NCBI RefSeq assembly: GCF_003326675.1
Contig: NZ_JPWF01000009.1
Coordinates: forward strand, 1 to 64,000
DNA: 64,000 nucleotides
Direction of reading: 5' to 3'
Source: Thalassospira profundimaris
GTDB lineage: Bacteria; Pseudomonadota; Alphaproteobacteria; Rhodospirillales; Thalassospiraceae
The position numbers and the translations under genes are program-made. Positions 46,293 to 54,361 of this stretch are shown piece by piece. Within the stretch, counting starts at the first letter, position 1. Each line of letters begins with the position of its first letter. The notes under the pieces were generated by a model. It had not been told where the DNA came from and did not search any database. It saw only the letters and a list, made by a program, of their open reading frames with translations.

Positions 46293-48086
46293 ATGCAGAA
46301 AATGATTGCTGATCTTCCCTTTACACTTGCCGCCTTGCGGCAGGCATACGCATCAGGTGAGAGTCCGACGCAAGTCATCGAAGAGGCGTTTCGTCGACTG
46401 GATGCCACAGGTGACCCCGGTATTTTCATCCATACCGCCCGCGAAGCGGCCCTGACGGCGGCCAAGGAACTTGGCAGTTATGACGGGCGTCCCTTGTGGG
46501 GCATTCCCTTTGTTGCCAAGGACAATATTGATGTTGCGGGTATGCCGACAACGGCGGCCTGCCCGGATTTTGCCTATGACGCGACAGAGGATGCCTTTGT
46601 GGTCGCCGAACTGCTTGCCGCGGGTGCGATTTGCCTTGGCAAAGCCAACCTTGATCAGTTCGCAACCGGTCTGGTCGGTGTGCGCAGCCCCTATCCGGTG
46701 CCGCTTAATGCGGTTGATCCGTCGATTGTACCGGGTGGTTCGTCATCTGGATCGGCCGTTGTGGTCGCGCATGGTATTGCGACATTCTCGCTTGGTACGG
46801 ACACGGCTGGTTCTGGTCGTGTGCCCGCGGCACTTAACAGCATCGTTGGTTTGAAACCGACCCTGGGTGCCTTTTCGGCAAGCGGGGTGGTTCCGGCCTG
46901 TCGGACCCTTGATACGATTTCGATTTTTGCACTCAATGTATCCGATGCCTGGGATGTGTTCGGGATTGCCGCGAAATATGATCCCAAGGATGCCTATTCG
47001 CGCAAGTTCCCGGCAATGGGGGAGTTGCGGGCAATTGCACCAATGCGGGTTGCTGTGCCCAACGCCAAGACCCTTGAAACTTTTGGTGATGATGTTCAGG
47101 CGAGCCATTTCCACAATGATGTCAAAAAGCTTTCGGAACTGGGATGCGAGATCACCGAGATCGATTTCACGCCGTTCTATAACGTTGCCAAGATGCTTTA
47201 CGAAGGTGCATGGGTCGCGGAACGTGTTGCCGCGGTTGGATCACGTTTGATCGACAAGCCGGAAACCCTTCATCCAACCACGCGGGCCATTCTGGAGCCG
47301 GGCCTGAAACTGTCGGCGGCCGATGCCTTTAACGGGATGTATCGCCTTAAGGACCTTGCACGTGAATGTGAATTCGCGATGGCCGGGATTGATGCGATCT
47401 GTGTCCCGACCATTCCGCATTTCGTCTCGGTCGAGGATATCACCGCTGATCCAATCGGACCGAATTCCCGGTTGGGGACCTATACCAACTTTGTCAATTT
47501 GCTTGATATGTGCGGGATTGCGGTGCCCACGGGTGCGCGCAAAGACGGCCGTCCGGGGAGTTTGACCATTCTTGCACGCAAGGGCGAGGATGCACTGGTG
47601 GCATCCCTTGCCGCATCAATGGAAGACGGCATTGTCGGGGCGACTGGTTGGGAACGCGTGAAACCGTCCCTTGCGGCGGATACGGTCGGTGCCGATGAAA
47701 TCGGGATGGTGGTGTGCGGGGCACATATGTCGGGCTTGCCACTTAATCCCGAATTGACCGGGCGCGGGGCGCGTTTGTTGCGCAAAACCAGAACTGCTGC
47801 GAAATACAGCTTCTACGCCCTTGCCGGTGGCCCGCCGAAACGTCCGGGCATGGTTGCCATGACAGATGGCGGTGCCGCGATCGAGGTCGAGGTTTGGGCA
47901 TTACCGAAATCGGAAGTCGGCGGCTTCCTGGCCGGTATTCCATCCCCGCTGTGCCTTGGTTCGGTAGAACTTGAAGACGGTACCTTCGAAAAGGGCTTCC
48001 TGTGTGAAAGTGCCGGACTGATCGGGGCAACGGATATTACCGCCCTTGGCAGTTGGCGGGCCTTTATCACCAAGATGGCGGGTTAA
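46293..48086 (+). CDS. atzF: Allophanate hydrolase
   Basis: A 597-residue enzyme that splits allophanate into ammonia and carbon dioxide. The N-terminal amidase-signature domain (about 1-440) has Ser-cisSer-Lys catalytic elements: the Lys in VAKDNID, the GGSSSGSA motif and the Ser in DTAGSGRVPA. The C-terminal allophanate hydrolase domain (about 470-597) has the family hallmarks YALAGGPPKRPGM and VELEDGTFEKGFLCE. Length and layout match AtzF. Urea carboxylase and biuret or cyanurate hydrolase genes are absent from the window, so the source of allophanate lies elsewhere or comes through the ABC importer. It starts 41 bases after the ATPase gene. Confidence 0.9.
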   Translation: MQKMIADLPFTLAALRQAYASGESPTQVIEEAFRRLDATGDPGIFIHTAREAALTAAKELGSYDGRPLWGIPFVAKDNIDVAGMPTTAACPDFAYDATEDAFVVAELLAAGAICLGKANLDQFATGLVGVRSPYPVPLNAVDPSIVPGGSSSGSAVVVAHGIATFSLGTDTAGSGRVPAALNSIVGLKPTLGAFSASGVVPACRTLDTISIFALNVSDAWDVFGIAAKYDPKDAYSRKFPAMGELRAIAPMRVAVPNAKTLETFGDDVQASHFHNDVKKLSELGCEITEIDFTPFYNVAKMLYEGAWVAERVAAVGSRLIDKPETLHPTTRAILEPGLKLSAADAFNGMYRLKDLARECEFAMAGIDAICVPTIPHFVSVEDITADPIGPNSRLGTYTNFVNLLDMCGIAVPTGARKDGRPGSLTILARKGEDALVASLAASMEDGIVGATGWERVKPSLAADTVGADEIGMVVCGAHMSGLPLNPELTGRGARLLRKTRTAAKYSFYALAGGPPKRPGMVAMTDGGAAIEVEVWALPKSEVGGFLAGIPSPLCLGSVELEDGTFEKGFLCESAGLIGATDITALGSWRAFITKMAG

Positions 48087-48107
48087 GCAGCCTGAATTTG
48101 TGCGGTG

Positions 48108-48950
48108 CTATGCACCCGGTGCAAGCACGAAATCAAAGGTGGATTTCCAGATGGTCGCGCCGTTATCGACTTTGTCAAACGGTGCGACCAGACTTTCCTT
48201 CACGCCAAAGACCGTATCAGATGTCAGGTAGTCATCGCCGCCAACAAAGGTATGGGTGACCAGTTTCTGGTATCCCGGTGCTGTGATCATGAAATGGATA
48301 TGGGCCGGACGAAACGGATGGCGACCAAGGGCGGCCAGCATTTTACCGACCGGACCATCATCGGGGATCGGATAGCTGACAGGTTTGCTGCCGACAAAGG
48401 CATATTTCCCGTCATTGCCGGTGATGAAAATGCCGCGATTGTTCCATTTGGGTTGTTCATCGGGTTGTTGAACGTCATAAAAACCCTCGGCATTGTCGGC
48501 CCAGACATCAATTCTGGCATCGTTGATCGGGGTGCCATCAAGATCAACAATGCGGCCTTCAAACAGGCAACTTTCACCTTTGCCATCAAGGGAAATGCAT
48601 TCGCCCATCTGGCGTATGGGGGCGTTTTCTACATGGAAGGGGCCAAAGACCGTGCTTTGGGTTGCGCCTTCGGGTCGGCGATGATTGATGGCATCAACCA
48701 GCATCGAAACACCCAGAACATCGCTTAGAAGGATATATTCCTGACGCTCATTACCGCACATTTGTCCGGTCTTGGTCAGAAAGGCAATGGCGTTTGACCA
48801 TTCGTCTTCGGTCAGTTCAACCTCTTTGACGAAGTCATGAAGATGGCGGATCAGTGCTGTCATCACGGTGCGAAGTCGCGGATCGATATCTTCGCCCATC
48901 CGCGCATTGACGGCGTCGACAGATTTTTCTTCGCTAAAGAAGCTGGTCAT
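48108..48950 (-). CDS. Intradiol ring-cleavage dioxygenase (hydroxyquinol/catechol 1,2-dioxygenase-like)
   Basis: A 280-residue non-heme Fe(III) dioxygenase that opens catechol-type rings. The N-terminal helical dimerisation domain is followed by the catalytic beta-sandwich. The Fe ligands are expected at the Tyr of GFYDVQ, the Tyr of VSYPIPDDGP and the His residues of RPAHIHF. The motif pattern and length fit hydroxyquinol 1,2-dioxygenases best. A GGAG site precedes the ATG. It converges on atzF. The other aromatic-ring genes expected beside it (maleylacetate reductase, monooxygenase) are not here. Confidence 0.85.
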   Translation of the reverse strand: MTSFFSEEKSVDAVNARMGEDIDPRLRTVMTALIRHLHDFVKEVELTEDEWSNAIAFLTKTGQMCGNERQEYILLSDVLGVSMLVDAINHRRPEGATQSTVFGPFHVENAPIRQMGECISLDGKGESCLFEGRIVDLDGTPINDARIDVWADNAEGFYDVQQPDEQPKWNNRGIFITGNDGKYAFVGSKPVSYPIPDDGPVGKMLAALGRHPFRPAHIHFMITAPGYQKLVTHTFVGGDDYLTSDTVFGVKESLVAPFDKVDNGATIWKSTFDFVLAPGA

Positions 48951-48968
48951 GGCGTTTCTCCATGATGT

Positions 48969-49088
48969 GAACAGCCATTGAATTTGCTGTTCAGTCCGGC
49001 CTTGGGCCGGTGATTTCCCCCGATGGCAGATTGAACTGCCTGTTTGATGGTAATTGAATAATCGGATTGGGCAACAATGCTGTTGCCC
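48969..49088. other. Cluster of four small inverted repeats
   Basis: Four perfect hairpins are packed into the 148 bases between the hydroxyacid dehydrogenase stop and the dioxygenase start. They are GAACAGC/GCTGTTC (48969-48992), CCGGCC/GGCCGG (48996-49010), GGCAG/CTGCC (49025-49040) and GGGCAAC/GTTGCCC (49069-49088). The last may end the minus-strand aryl polyene transcript. The first three would sit in the 5' leader of the dioxygenase gene. None has a long T-tract. Confidence 0.5.
49069..49088 (-). terminator. Weak terminator-like hairpin after the hydroxyacid dehydrogenase gene
   Basis: A perfect 7-base-pair stem (GGGCAAC/GTTGCCC) with a 6-base loop lies 11 bases after the stop of the hydroxyacid dehydrogenase gene. 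On the minus strand it is followed by AATCCGATTATT, with no U-run, so it would be an inefficient or Rho-assisted terminator. Read from position only. Confidence 0.35.
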
Positions 49089-49098
49089 GGATGGTATG

Positions 49099-50055
49099 TC
49101 AGTTGGCCTTGATCACACGGATCGGTGATCCGTTGATCCATGCCAGAACCGCCTCGACAGTCTGGCCATAAAACACATCCCAGGTATGGCGGGTGACATA
49201 GCCAAGATGCGGTGTCAGCAACAGGCCATCGCATTTGCGCAACGGATGGGATGGCGCAAGCGGTTCACGGTCATAAACATCAATACCGGCACCGGCAATT
49301 TCGCCGCTATTGACCGCATCAATCAGGGCAACGTCATCAACAATCGGGCCACGGGATGTGTTGATGAGGAAGGCGGTGTTTTTCATCTGTGCGAATTCGG
49401 CGGTGCTGATCAGACCGATGGTGCGATCTGACAGGCGCTGATGAATGGTGACGAAATCGGCATCACGCAGAAGGGCTTCCTTGCTGTCCTTATATTCAAC
49501 GCCCAGCTCGTCACAGCGTTCCTTGGTCAGATTGGCACTCCAGGCGGTGACTTTCATGTCAAAGGCCTGTGCGATCTTGGCGATCTTTGCGCCCAGCCGT
49601 CCCAGACCAATGATGCCCAATGTCGATCCGGCAAGGTCCTGCCCAAGGCCGATCTGCCAACCACCGGCCCGCATCGATGCATTTTCCGCGACGATATTGC
49701 GCGCAAGCCCCAGCATCAGCGCAAAGGCCAATTCCGGCGTCGCCGTTGACGGGCTTTCAGTTCCGCAGACCGTGATGCCAAGCTCGGTGGCGGTGGCAAC
49801 ATCAATTGCGTCATTGCGTTTGCCGGTGGTCACAATCAGTTTAAGGTTCGGCAAGTTGCGCATCAGTTCGCCGGAAAACGGGGTGCGTTCGCGCATGACA
49901 CACAGAACCTCGAATGGCATCAAACGATCACGCAAGGCATCCTGATTGCCAATCGTGTCACCAAACACCGTGATGTTGGCATGGGCTTCGATGGCAGACC
50001 AGTCCGCAGATTGCAGGGCGAGGTTCTGGTAATCGTCAAGAATGGCAATCCGCAT
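49099..50055 (-). CDS. D-2-hydroxyacid dehydrogenase
   Basis: A 318-residue NAD-dependent dehydrogenase. The Rossmann motif GLGRLGAKIAKIAQAFDMKV (about 150-170) is typical of the family. Expected catalytic residues are Arg, Glu and His: NTSRGPIVDD and YDREPLAPSHPL match conserved regions, and PHLGYVTRHTW holds the catalytic His. The substrate is unknown; family members include glycerate, hydroxypyruvate and lactate enzymes. It follows the last aryl polyene gene by 29 bases on the same strand, so it may be transcribed with it, but a metabolic link is not evident. Confidence 0.85.
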   Translation of the reverse strand: MRIAILDDYQNLALQSADWSAIEAHANITVFGDTIGNQDALRDRLMPFEVLCVMRERTPFSGELMRNLPNLKLIVTTGKRNDAIDVATATELGITVCGTESPSTATPELAFALMLGLARNIVAENASMRAGGWQIGLGQDLAGSTLGIIGLGRLGAKIAKIAQAFDMKVTAWSANLTKERCDELGVEYKDSKEALLRDADFVTIHQRLSDRTIGLISTAEFAQMKNTAFLINTSRGPIVDDVALIDAVNSGEIAGAGIDVYDREPLAPSHPLRKCDGLLLTPHLGYVTRHTWDVFYGQTVEAVLAWINGSPIRVIKAN

Positions 50056-50084
50056 CGTCTGGTCGTCCTGTTCTGGCGTGGCGT

Positions 50085-51314
50085 TTAAACTTTGGCAAAA
50101 ATCAGCGATGTGTTGATGCCGCCAAAGGCGAAATTGTTGCTCATCAAATATTGGGCATCAATGCGGCGCGGTGTTTCACGGATATAATCAAGTTCCGCGC
50201 ATTCCGGGTCGGGCGAGACAAGATTTGCCGTCGGTACAAATGATCCTTCGCGCATCATTTCAAGGCCGAGCCAGGCCTCGATTGCGCCACAAGCGCCAAG
50301 GGTGTGTCCAAAGTGCCCCTTAAGGGTATGGATCGGGATGGCGCGGTCAAACACCGCCCGCGTGGCTTTACTTTCGGCAAGATCACCATGATCGGTGGCC
50401 GTGCCATGCCCGTTGACAATATCAATGTCCGACGGCGTCAAACCGGCATCTTCAAGCGATTTGCGAAGGGCTATTTCCATCTTGTCGGCTTGCGGCTGGG
50501 TAATATGCGCGCCATCCGAGTTCGACGCAAAACCGACAATCTCGCCAAAGATGGTCGCACCGCGTGCAACGGCATGATCGTATTCTTCAAGGATCAGTGT
50601 CCCGGCACCTTCGCCAATCACCAGACCGTCGCGGTTCTGATCATACGGGCGCGGTGTCACTTCGGGGTGATCGTTATTGTCACTGGTTGCAAACAGGGTA
50701 TCGAACACCGCAACCATGGTGGGACAGAGTTCCTCGGCCCCGCCCGCAATCATGATATCCTGCATGCCGTATTTGATCGCTTCATAGGCATAACCGATGC
50801 CCATGCTTCCTGATGTGCAGGCGGTTGAGGTTGGTATGATACGGCCGCAAATCCCGTACAGAACCCCGATATTCACCGCAGAGGTGTGGCTCATCATCTG
50901 GATATAGCTGGTGGCGGTAATCGCGTTGCTGTCGCCGGTTTCCATCAGGCGGGTAAAGCCAAGTACCGGCGGGGTACTTCCGAATGAAGAACCATAGGCA
51001 ATGCCAAGGCGGCCGCCCTGCAATATGGATTTTTCATCGCGCAGGCCTGCGACTTCAAGGGCTTTGTCCGTCGCAGCAACGGACATCTGGGCGACGCGAC
51101 CCATGCTGCGCAACTGTTTGCGGCTGAACTTGCCTTTAAGACTGAAATCCTCGACCGGACCGGCAAGGCGGGTGCGAAGATCATATTTCCCGTCCCATTC
51201 ATCCATGCGCCTGATCCCGGTTTCCCCGGCATTCATCCGTGCGGAAATGGTTTGCCAATCATCGCCCAATGCGGTGATACCGGCCATGCCGGTGACAACA
51301 ACCCGTCTGGTCAT
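50085..51314 (-). CDS. Beta-ketoacyl-ACP synthase, ApeR-type
   Basis: A 409-residue FabF-like ketosynthase for chain extension. The start at ATG 51314 overlaps the reductase stop (ATGA) and gives MTRRVVVTG; the extra 20 residues of a longer frame have no ribosome site. Catalytic residues are all present: Cys166 in TACTSG, His in GHGTATDHGD and His in GHFGHTLGA. It is therefore not a chain-length factor. Position as the last gene matches ApeR of the E. coli aryl polyene cluster, as far as I recall. It needs an ACP, which is outside the window. Confidence 0.85.
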   Translation of the reverse strand: MTRRVVVTGMAGITALGDDWQTISARMNAGETGIRRMDEWDGKYDLRTRLAGPVEDFSLKGKFSRKQLRSMGRVAQMSVAATDKALEVAGLRDEKSILQGGRLGIAYGSSFGSTPPVLGFTRLMETGDSNAITATSYIQMMSHTSAVNIGVLYGICGRIIPTSTACTSGSMGIGYAYEAIKYGMQDIMIAGGAEELCPTMVAVFDTLFATSDNNDHPEVTPRPYDQNRDGLVIGEGAGTLILEEYDHAVARGATIFGEIVGFASNSDGAHITQPQADKMEIALRKSLEDAGLTPSDIDIVNGHGTATDHGDLAESKATRAVFDRAIPIHTLKGHFGHTLGACGAIEAWLGLEMMREGSFVPTANLVSPDPECAELDYIRETPRRIDAQYLMSNNFAFGGINTSLIFAKV

Positions 51315-52036
51315 AGCATCCCCCCGTTCACGCTGATGACTTGTCGGGTGATATAGGATGCATCGGCACTGCACAGGAACGCCACGGCGGCGGCGATTTC
51401 ATCAGAGGTGCCGTAACGGCGCATCGGGATCATGGCTTTGACCTCGTCTTGTGGCAAATCTTCGGTCATTTGGGTGTCGATGACACCCGGTGCCACGGCA
51501 TTGACCGTGATCTTGCGTTTGGCAAGTTCGAGTGCCAGCGACTTTACCGCACCGATAATCCCGGCCTTGGACGCAGCATAATTGACCTGTCCGCGATTGC
51601 CGGCCAATCCGGCAATCGATGTCAGGGCCACAATGCGCCCGCCTTTGCGACGCTGAATAATCGGCATGATCACGGGTTTCAGGACATTGTAGAAACCGTC
51701 AAGGTTGGTGTGCAGAACACTGTCCCAGTCATCATCTTCAAGGGCAGGGAATGCGTTGTCGCGGGTCAAACCGGCATTCAGAACCACGCCATAGGGCGCA
51801 CCATGTTGTGCAATGTCTTCTTCCAGTGCCGCACGTGTGCCATCACGATCTCCGATATCAAACCGGATCAGACGCCCCTGACGTCCAAGGGTGATGACAT
51901 CATCAAGAACCTTTTGCGCACCGGCCTGATCGGAATGGTAATGGACTATGATGTCAAATCCGTCACGGGCAAGACGTCTTGCGGTGGCGGCACCGATGCC
52001 TTTGCTTGCGCCGGTTACCAGTATGGTTTCTGTCAT
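51311..52036 (-). CDS. 3-ketoacyl-ACP reductase (FabG/ApeQ-type)
   Basis: A 241-residue short-chain dehydrogenase reducing 3-ketoacyl-ACP with NADPH. It has the cofactor motif TGASKGIGAA at the N-terminus, NAG (LNAGLT) and the catalytic Tyr-Lys in NYAASKAGI. It overlaps the genes on both sides by 4 bases. Position between the dehydratase and the second ketosynthase matches ApeQ. Standard length. Confidence 0.9.
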   Translation of the reverse strand: MTETILVTGASKGIGAATARRLARDGFDIIVHYHSDQAGAQKVLDDVITLGRQGRLIRFDIGDRDGTRAALEEDIAQHGAPYGVVLNAGLTRDNAFPALEDDDWDSVLHTNLDGFYNVLKPVIMPIIQRRKGGRIVALTSIAGLAGNRGQVNYAASKAGIIGAVKSLALELAKRKITVNAVAPGVIDTQMTEDLPQDEVKAMIPMRRYGTSDEIAAAVAFLCSADASYITRQVISVNGGML

Positions 52037-52506
52037 GGCTTTGCCGTTTCTTGTTGTTCGCCGGTTTCGGATGCGGGTTGATAGACATTGATCTGTGCCG
52101 AAACCAGAACGGTTTCACCATTTCTGATTTCGCCTTCGAAAACGCCCATTTGTTCATCTTCGAAGATGTTTTTTACAAAGACATCAAGGCAGTCGCCAGC
52201 CTGAAATCCATCGCAATTCAGGGTCATTTTGCGCGTCCCCAAAAGATAACCGATCCGGGGCGGCATGGTCGGGTCTTCCTGCTTGCCGCGCCAGCCGCTA
52301 TAGGCGGCAACGGCCTGTGCGATATATTCGATACCGACATATGCCGGAACTCCAAGACCGTCCTGATAAAACATGCTGTTTTTACGGATCGCAACACGGG
52401 CCTGAAGGTTCAGGGGATCGGCCGAACAAACTTCGTCAATCAGCAACATCGGGGCTGCGTGCGGGACCAGTTCGGAAACGGGTGGCATGGAAATCGGTTG
52501 GGTCAT
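52033..52506 (-). CDS. apeP: ApeP-type 3-hydroxyacyl-ACP dehydratase
   Basis: A 157-residue hotdog-fold protein (FabA/FabZ-like) with the segment VPAYVGIEYIAQAVAAYSGW and RIGYLLGTRKM. It dehydrates the 3-hydroxyacyl intermediate of the polyene. The short length fits the ApeP family, which has a single hotdog domain. It is flanked by a ketosynthase and FabG with 4-base overlaps, as in other aryl polyene clusters. Confidence 0.85.
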   Translation of the reverse strand: MTQPISMPPVSELVPHAAPMLLIDEVCSADPLNLQARVAIRKNSMFYQDGLGVPAYVGIEYIAQAVAAYSGWRGKQEDPTMPPRIGYLLGTRKMTLNCDGFQAGDCLDVFVKNIFEDEQMGVFEGEIRNGETVLVSAQINVYQPASETGEQQETAKP

Positions 52507-53729
52507 GATGCCGCGTCCTTCGTCTTAAATCCCCGACCAAGAATGACTGATACGTTGCTTCCGCCAAAGGCAAAGGAATTGCTCATCATTGCGGCCTGAT
52601 CGGTCGGTGCAAGCCGGTGTCCGGTCTCTGTCACAAGATTGATATCAGGAACTGCAGGGTCGATAACCCTGTCCCAGATATGGCGGGGCAACGGGGCACC
52701 GTTGCCGATATCTTGCAGGGACAACCACAGAATTGCTGCTTCAATCGCGCCTGCGGCACCAAGTGTATGACCCGTCATCGGCTTGGTCGAACTGACCGCA
52801 ACCGGGTGGTTGAACACGGTATCAACGGCGCGTGCTTCCATGCTGTCATTCAGTGGCGTGGCCGTGCCATGTAAATTGACATAGGCAATGGCATCGGATG
52901 GCAAACCCGATTGTTCAAGGGCACTTCGCATGGCGGCAACCGCCCCGATACCATCAGGATGCGGCGCGTTGGGGTGATGGGCATCCGATGTTTCGCCGAC
53001 CCCCATCAAACTGATCTCGCCGTGATCCGGGCGCATGACAAATAACGCTGCCGCTTCGCCGATATTGATGCCATCGCGGTTGATGCTTAACGGGTTGCAG
53101 ATGCCCGTTGCAACGGAACTAAGAGAATGGAAACCACGTACTGTCAGGCGGCAAAGACTATCCACCCCGCCAACCAGCACCGCGTCACACAAGCCCAACT
53201 GCATCAGGCGTCGGGCGGCGGCAAATGCCTTGGCACTTGATGAACAGGCCGTTGAAATGACATAGGCCTGATTTTGCAGATCAAGGGCATCGCGCAGAAA
53301 CTCGGCAGGCGATCCGATTTCCTGATCGGCATAGCGAAATGTGTCTGGCCATGCACCGTTTGTCAGTTTGTCCTGATATCCCGATGTGCCTTCTTCGATC
53401 CCCGATGTGCTGGTGCCCAGAATGACAGCGACGCGGTCCTTGCCAAAGGTCGCGATAACATCGGAAATTTCATCGGATATCTGATTGGCCGCTGTCCACA
53501 AAAGGCGGTTGTTCCGTGTGTCATAATGACCAAGATGATCGGGAAGCGGATCAAGGGGGGCTGTTACTGTGCCCAAAATGGTGCTTTGATCGACCAGATA
53601 ATCATCATGGGCGCACATATCTGCCGGACGGTCCCCAAACAGGGTTTCGGCAGATTGTGCGATCCCGGTGCCCAGTGCAGAAACCAGACCGAGTGCAGAC
53701 AGGAATGCAGGTTTTGTCGTCATGGTCAT
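52503..53729 (-). CDS. Beta-ketoacyl-ACP synthase, ApeO-type
   Basis: A 408-residue ketosynthase with a complete active site: Cys162 in TACSSS, His in NLHGTATPLNDS and His in MTGHTLGAAG. The cluster position just before apeP matches ApeO, which in the E. coli pathway works with a second subunit (ApeC) not seen here. The start overlaps the previous gene by 4 bases; a second ATG 6 bases on (MTTKPAFLS) is possible. Confidence 0.85.
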   Translation of the reverse strand: MTMTTKPAFLSALGLVSALGTGIAQSAETLFGDRPADMCAHDDYLVDQSTILGTVTAPLDPLPDHLGHYDTRNNRLLWTAANQISDEISDVIATFGKDRVAVILGTSTSGIEEGTSGYQDKLTNGAWPDTFRYADQEIGSPAEFLRDALDLQNQAYVISTACSSSAKAFAAARRLMQLGLCDAVLVGGVDSLCRLTVRGFHSLSSVATGICNPLSINRDGINIGEAAALFVMRPDHGEISLMGVGETSDAHHPNAPHPDGIGAVAAMRSALEQSGLPSDAIAYVNLHGTATPLNDSMEARAVDTVFNHPVAVSSTKPMTGHTLGAAGAIEAAILWLSLQDIGNGAPLPRHIWDRVIDPAVPDINLVTETGHRLAPTDQAAMMSNSFAFGGSNVSVILGRGFKTKDAAS

Positions 53730-54361
53730 GGCATCATACGCTTTGAATTGATGCCCAGTTCATAATCAAGTGATGTATTGTGGACGGTGGAAATACCCTG
53801 CCAGGGGTCCTGTTCCGGGCGGGTGATGCGCATGAAAACCATGTCATTTCCTTGTTTGCGAATGACACGTTTGTCACCGGTCTCTGCAATCGACAGGCCG
53901 GGTGCAAGGGCGACTTGCACCACCCCAAGTGGCCAATAGGTCATCACCATATCGGCAAGTAAACGACGTCCGTCAACCATCCCGGAAACCCAGTCGGCAG
54001 TGGTGATATCAAGGGCGTTTTCTGTCCAGTCGATATCAAGCGCACGCCGTCCCAGATCATCAATCACGGCAATTTTAACATGGCCCGGATCAATTGCGAT
54101 ACGGGCAATAAATGTTGCGTGACCCTGACCGGATTGGGCCCGCGGGTCGTTCCATTTGGCTTTGACCTGCTGGGTGACGTCAATGACCGTGCTTTCCTGC
54201 CAGGGATTGGCGGGCAGGGTCAGGGACATCCCGTTTTCTTGACCAAGCACGATCACATTATATGCATCACGTTTTGCCGTTTCCAAACTGGAAACGGTCG
54301 AAAGTTGCATACTGCAAGCACCGAGCATCACGGCGGTCAAAAGTGTCAGGACTGATCGCAT
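53726..54361 (-). CDS. DUF3261 lipoprotein
   Basis: A 211-residue lipoprotein. The signal peptide ends in lipobox LGACS (Cys16). The mature part is a beta-rich domain of the DUF3261 family, which is found in aryl polyene loci and outer membrane lipid export contexts. It overlaps the flavoenzyme gene upstream by 16 bases and the ketosynthase downstream by 4. It probably anchors to the outer membrane and assists polyene-lipid transport; the role is inferred from context. Confidence 0.85.
   Translation of the reverse strand: MRSVLTLLTAVMLGACSMQLSTVSSLETAKRDAYNVIVLGQENGMSLTLPANPWQESTVIDVTQQVKAKWNDPRAQSGQGHATFIARIAIDPGHVKIAVIDDLGRRALDIDWTENALDITTADWVSGMVDGRRLLADMVMTYWPLGVVQVALAPGLSIAETGDKRVIRKQGNDMVFMRITRPEQDPWQGISTVHNTSLDYELGINSKRMMP

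Noticed and set aside
50085..53729. The two ketosynthases as a KS-chain-length-factor pair
   Set aside because: Both keep the catalytic Cys and two His residues, so neither looks like an inactive chain-length factor.
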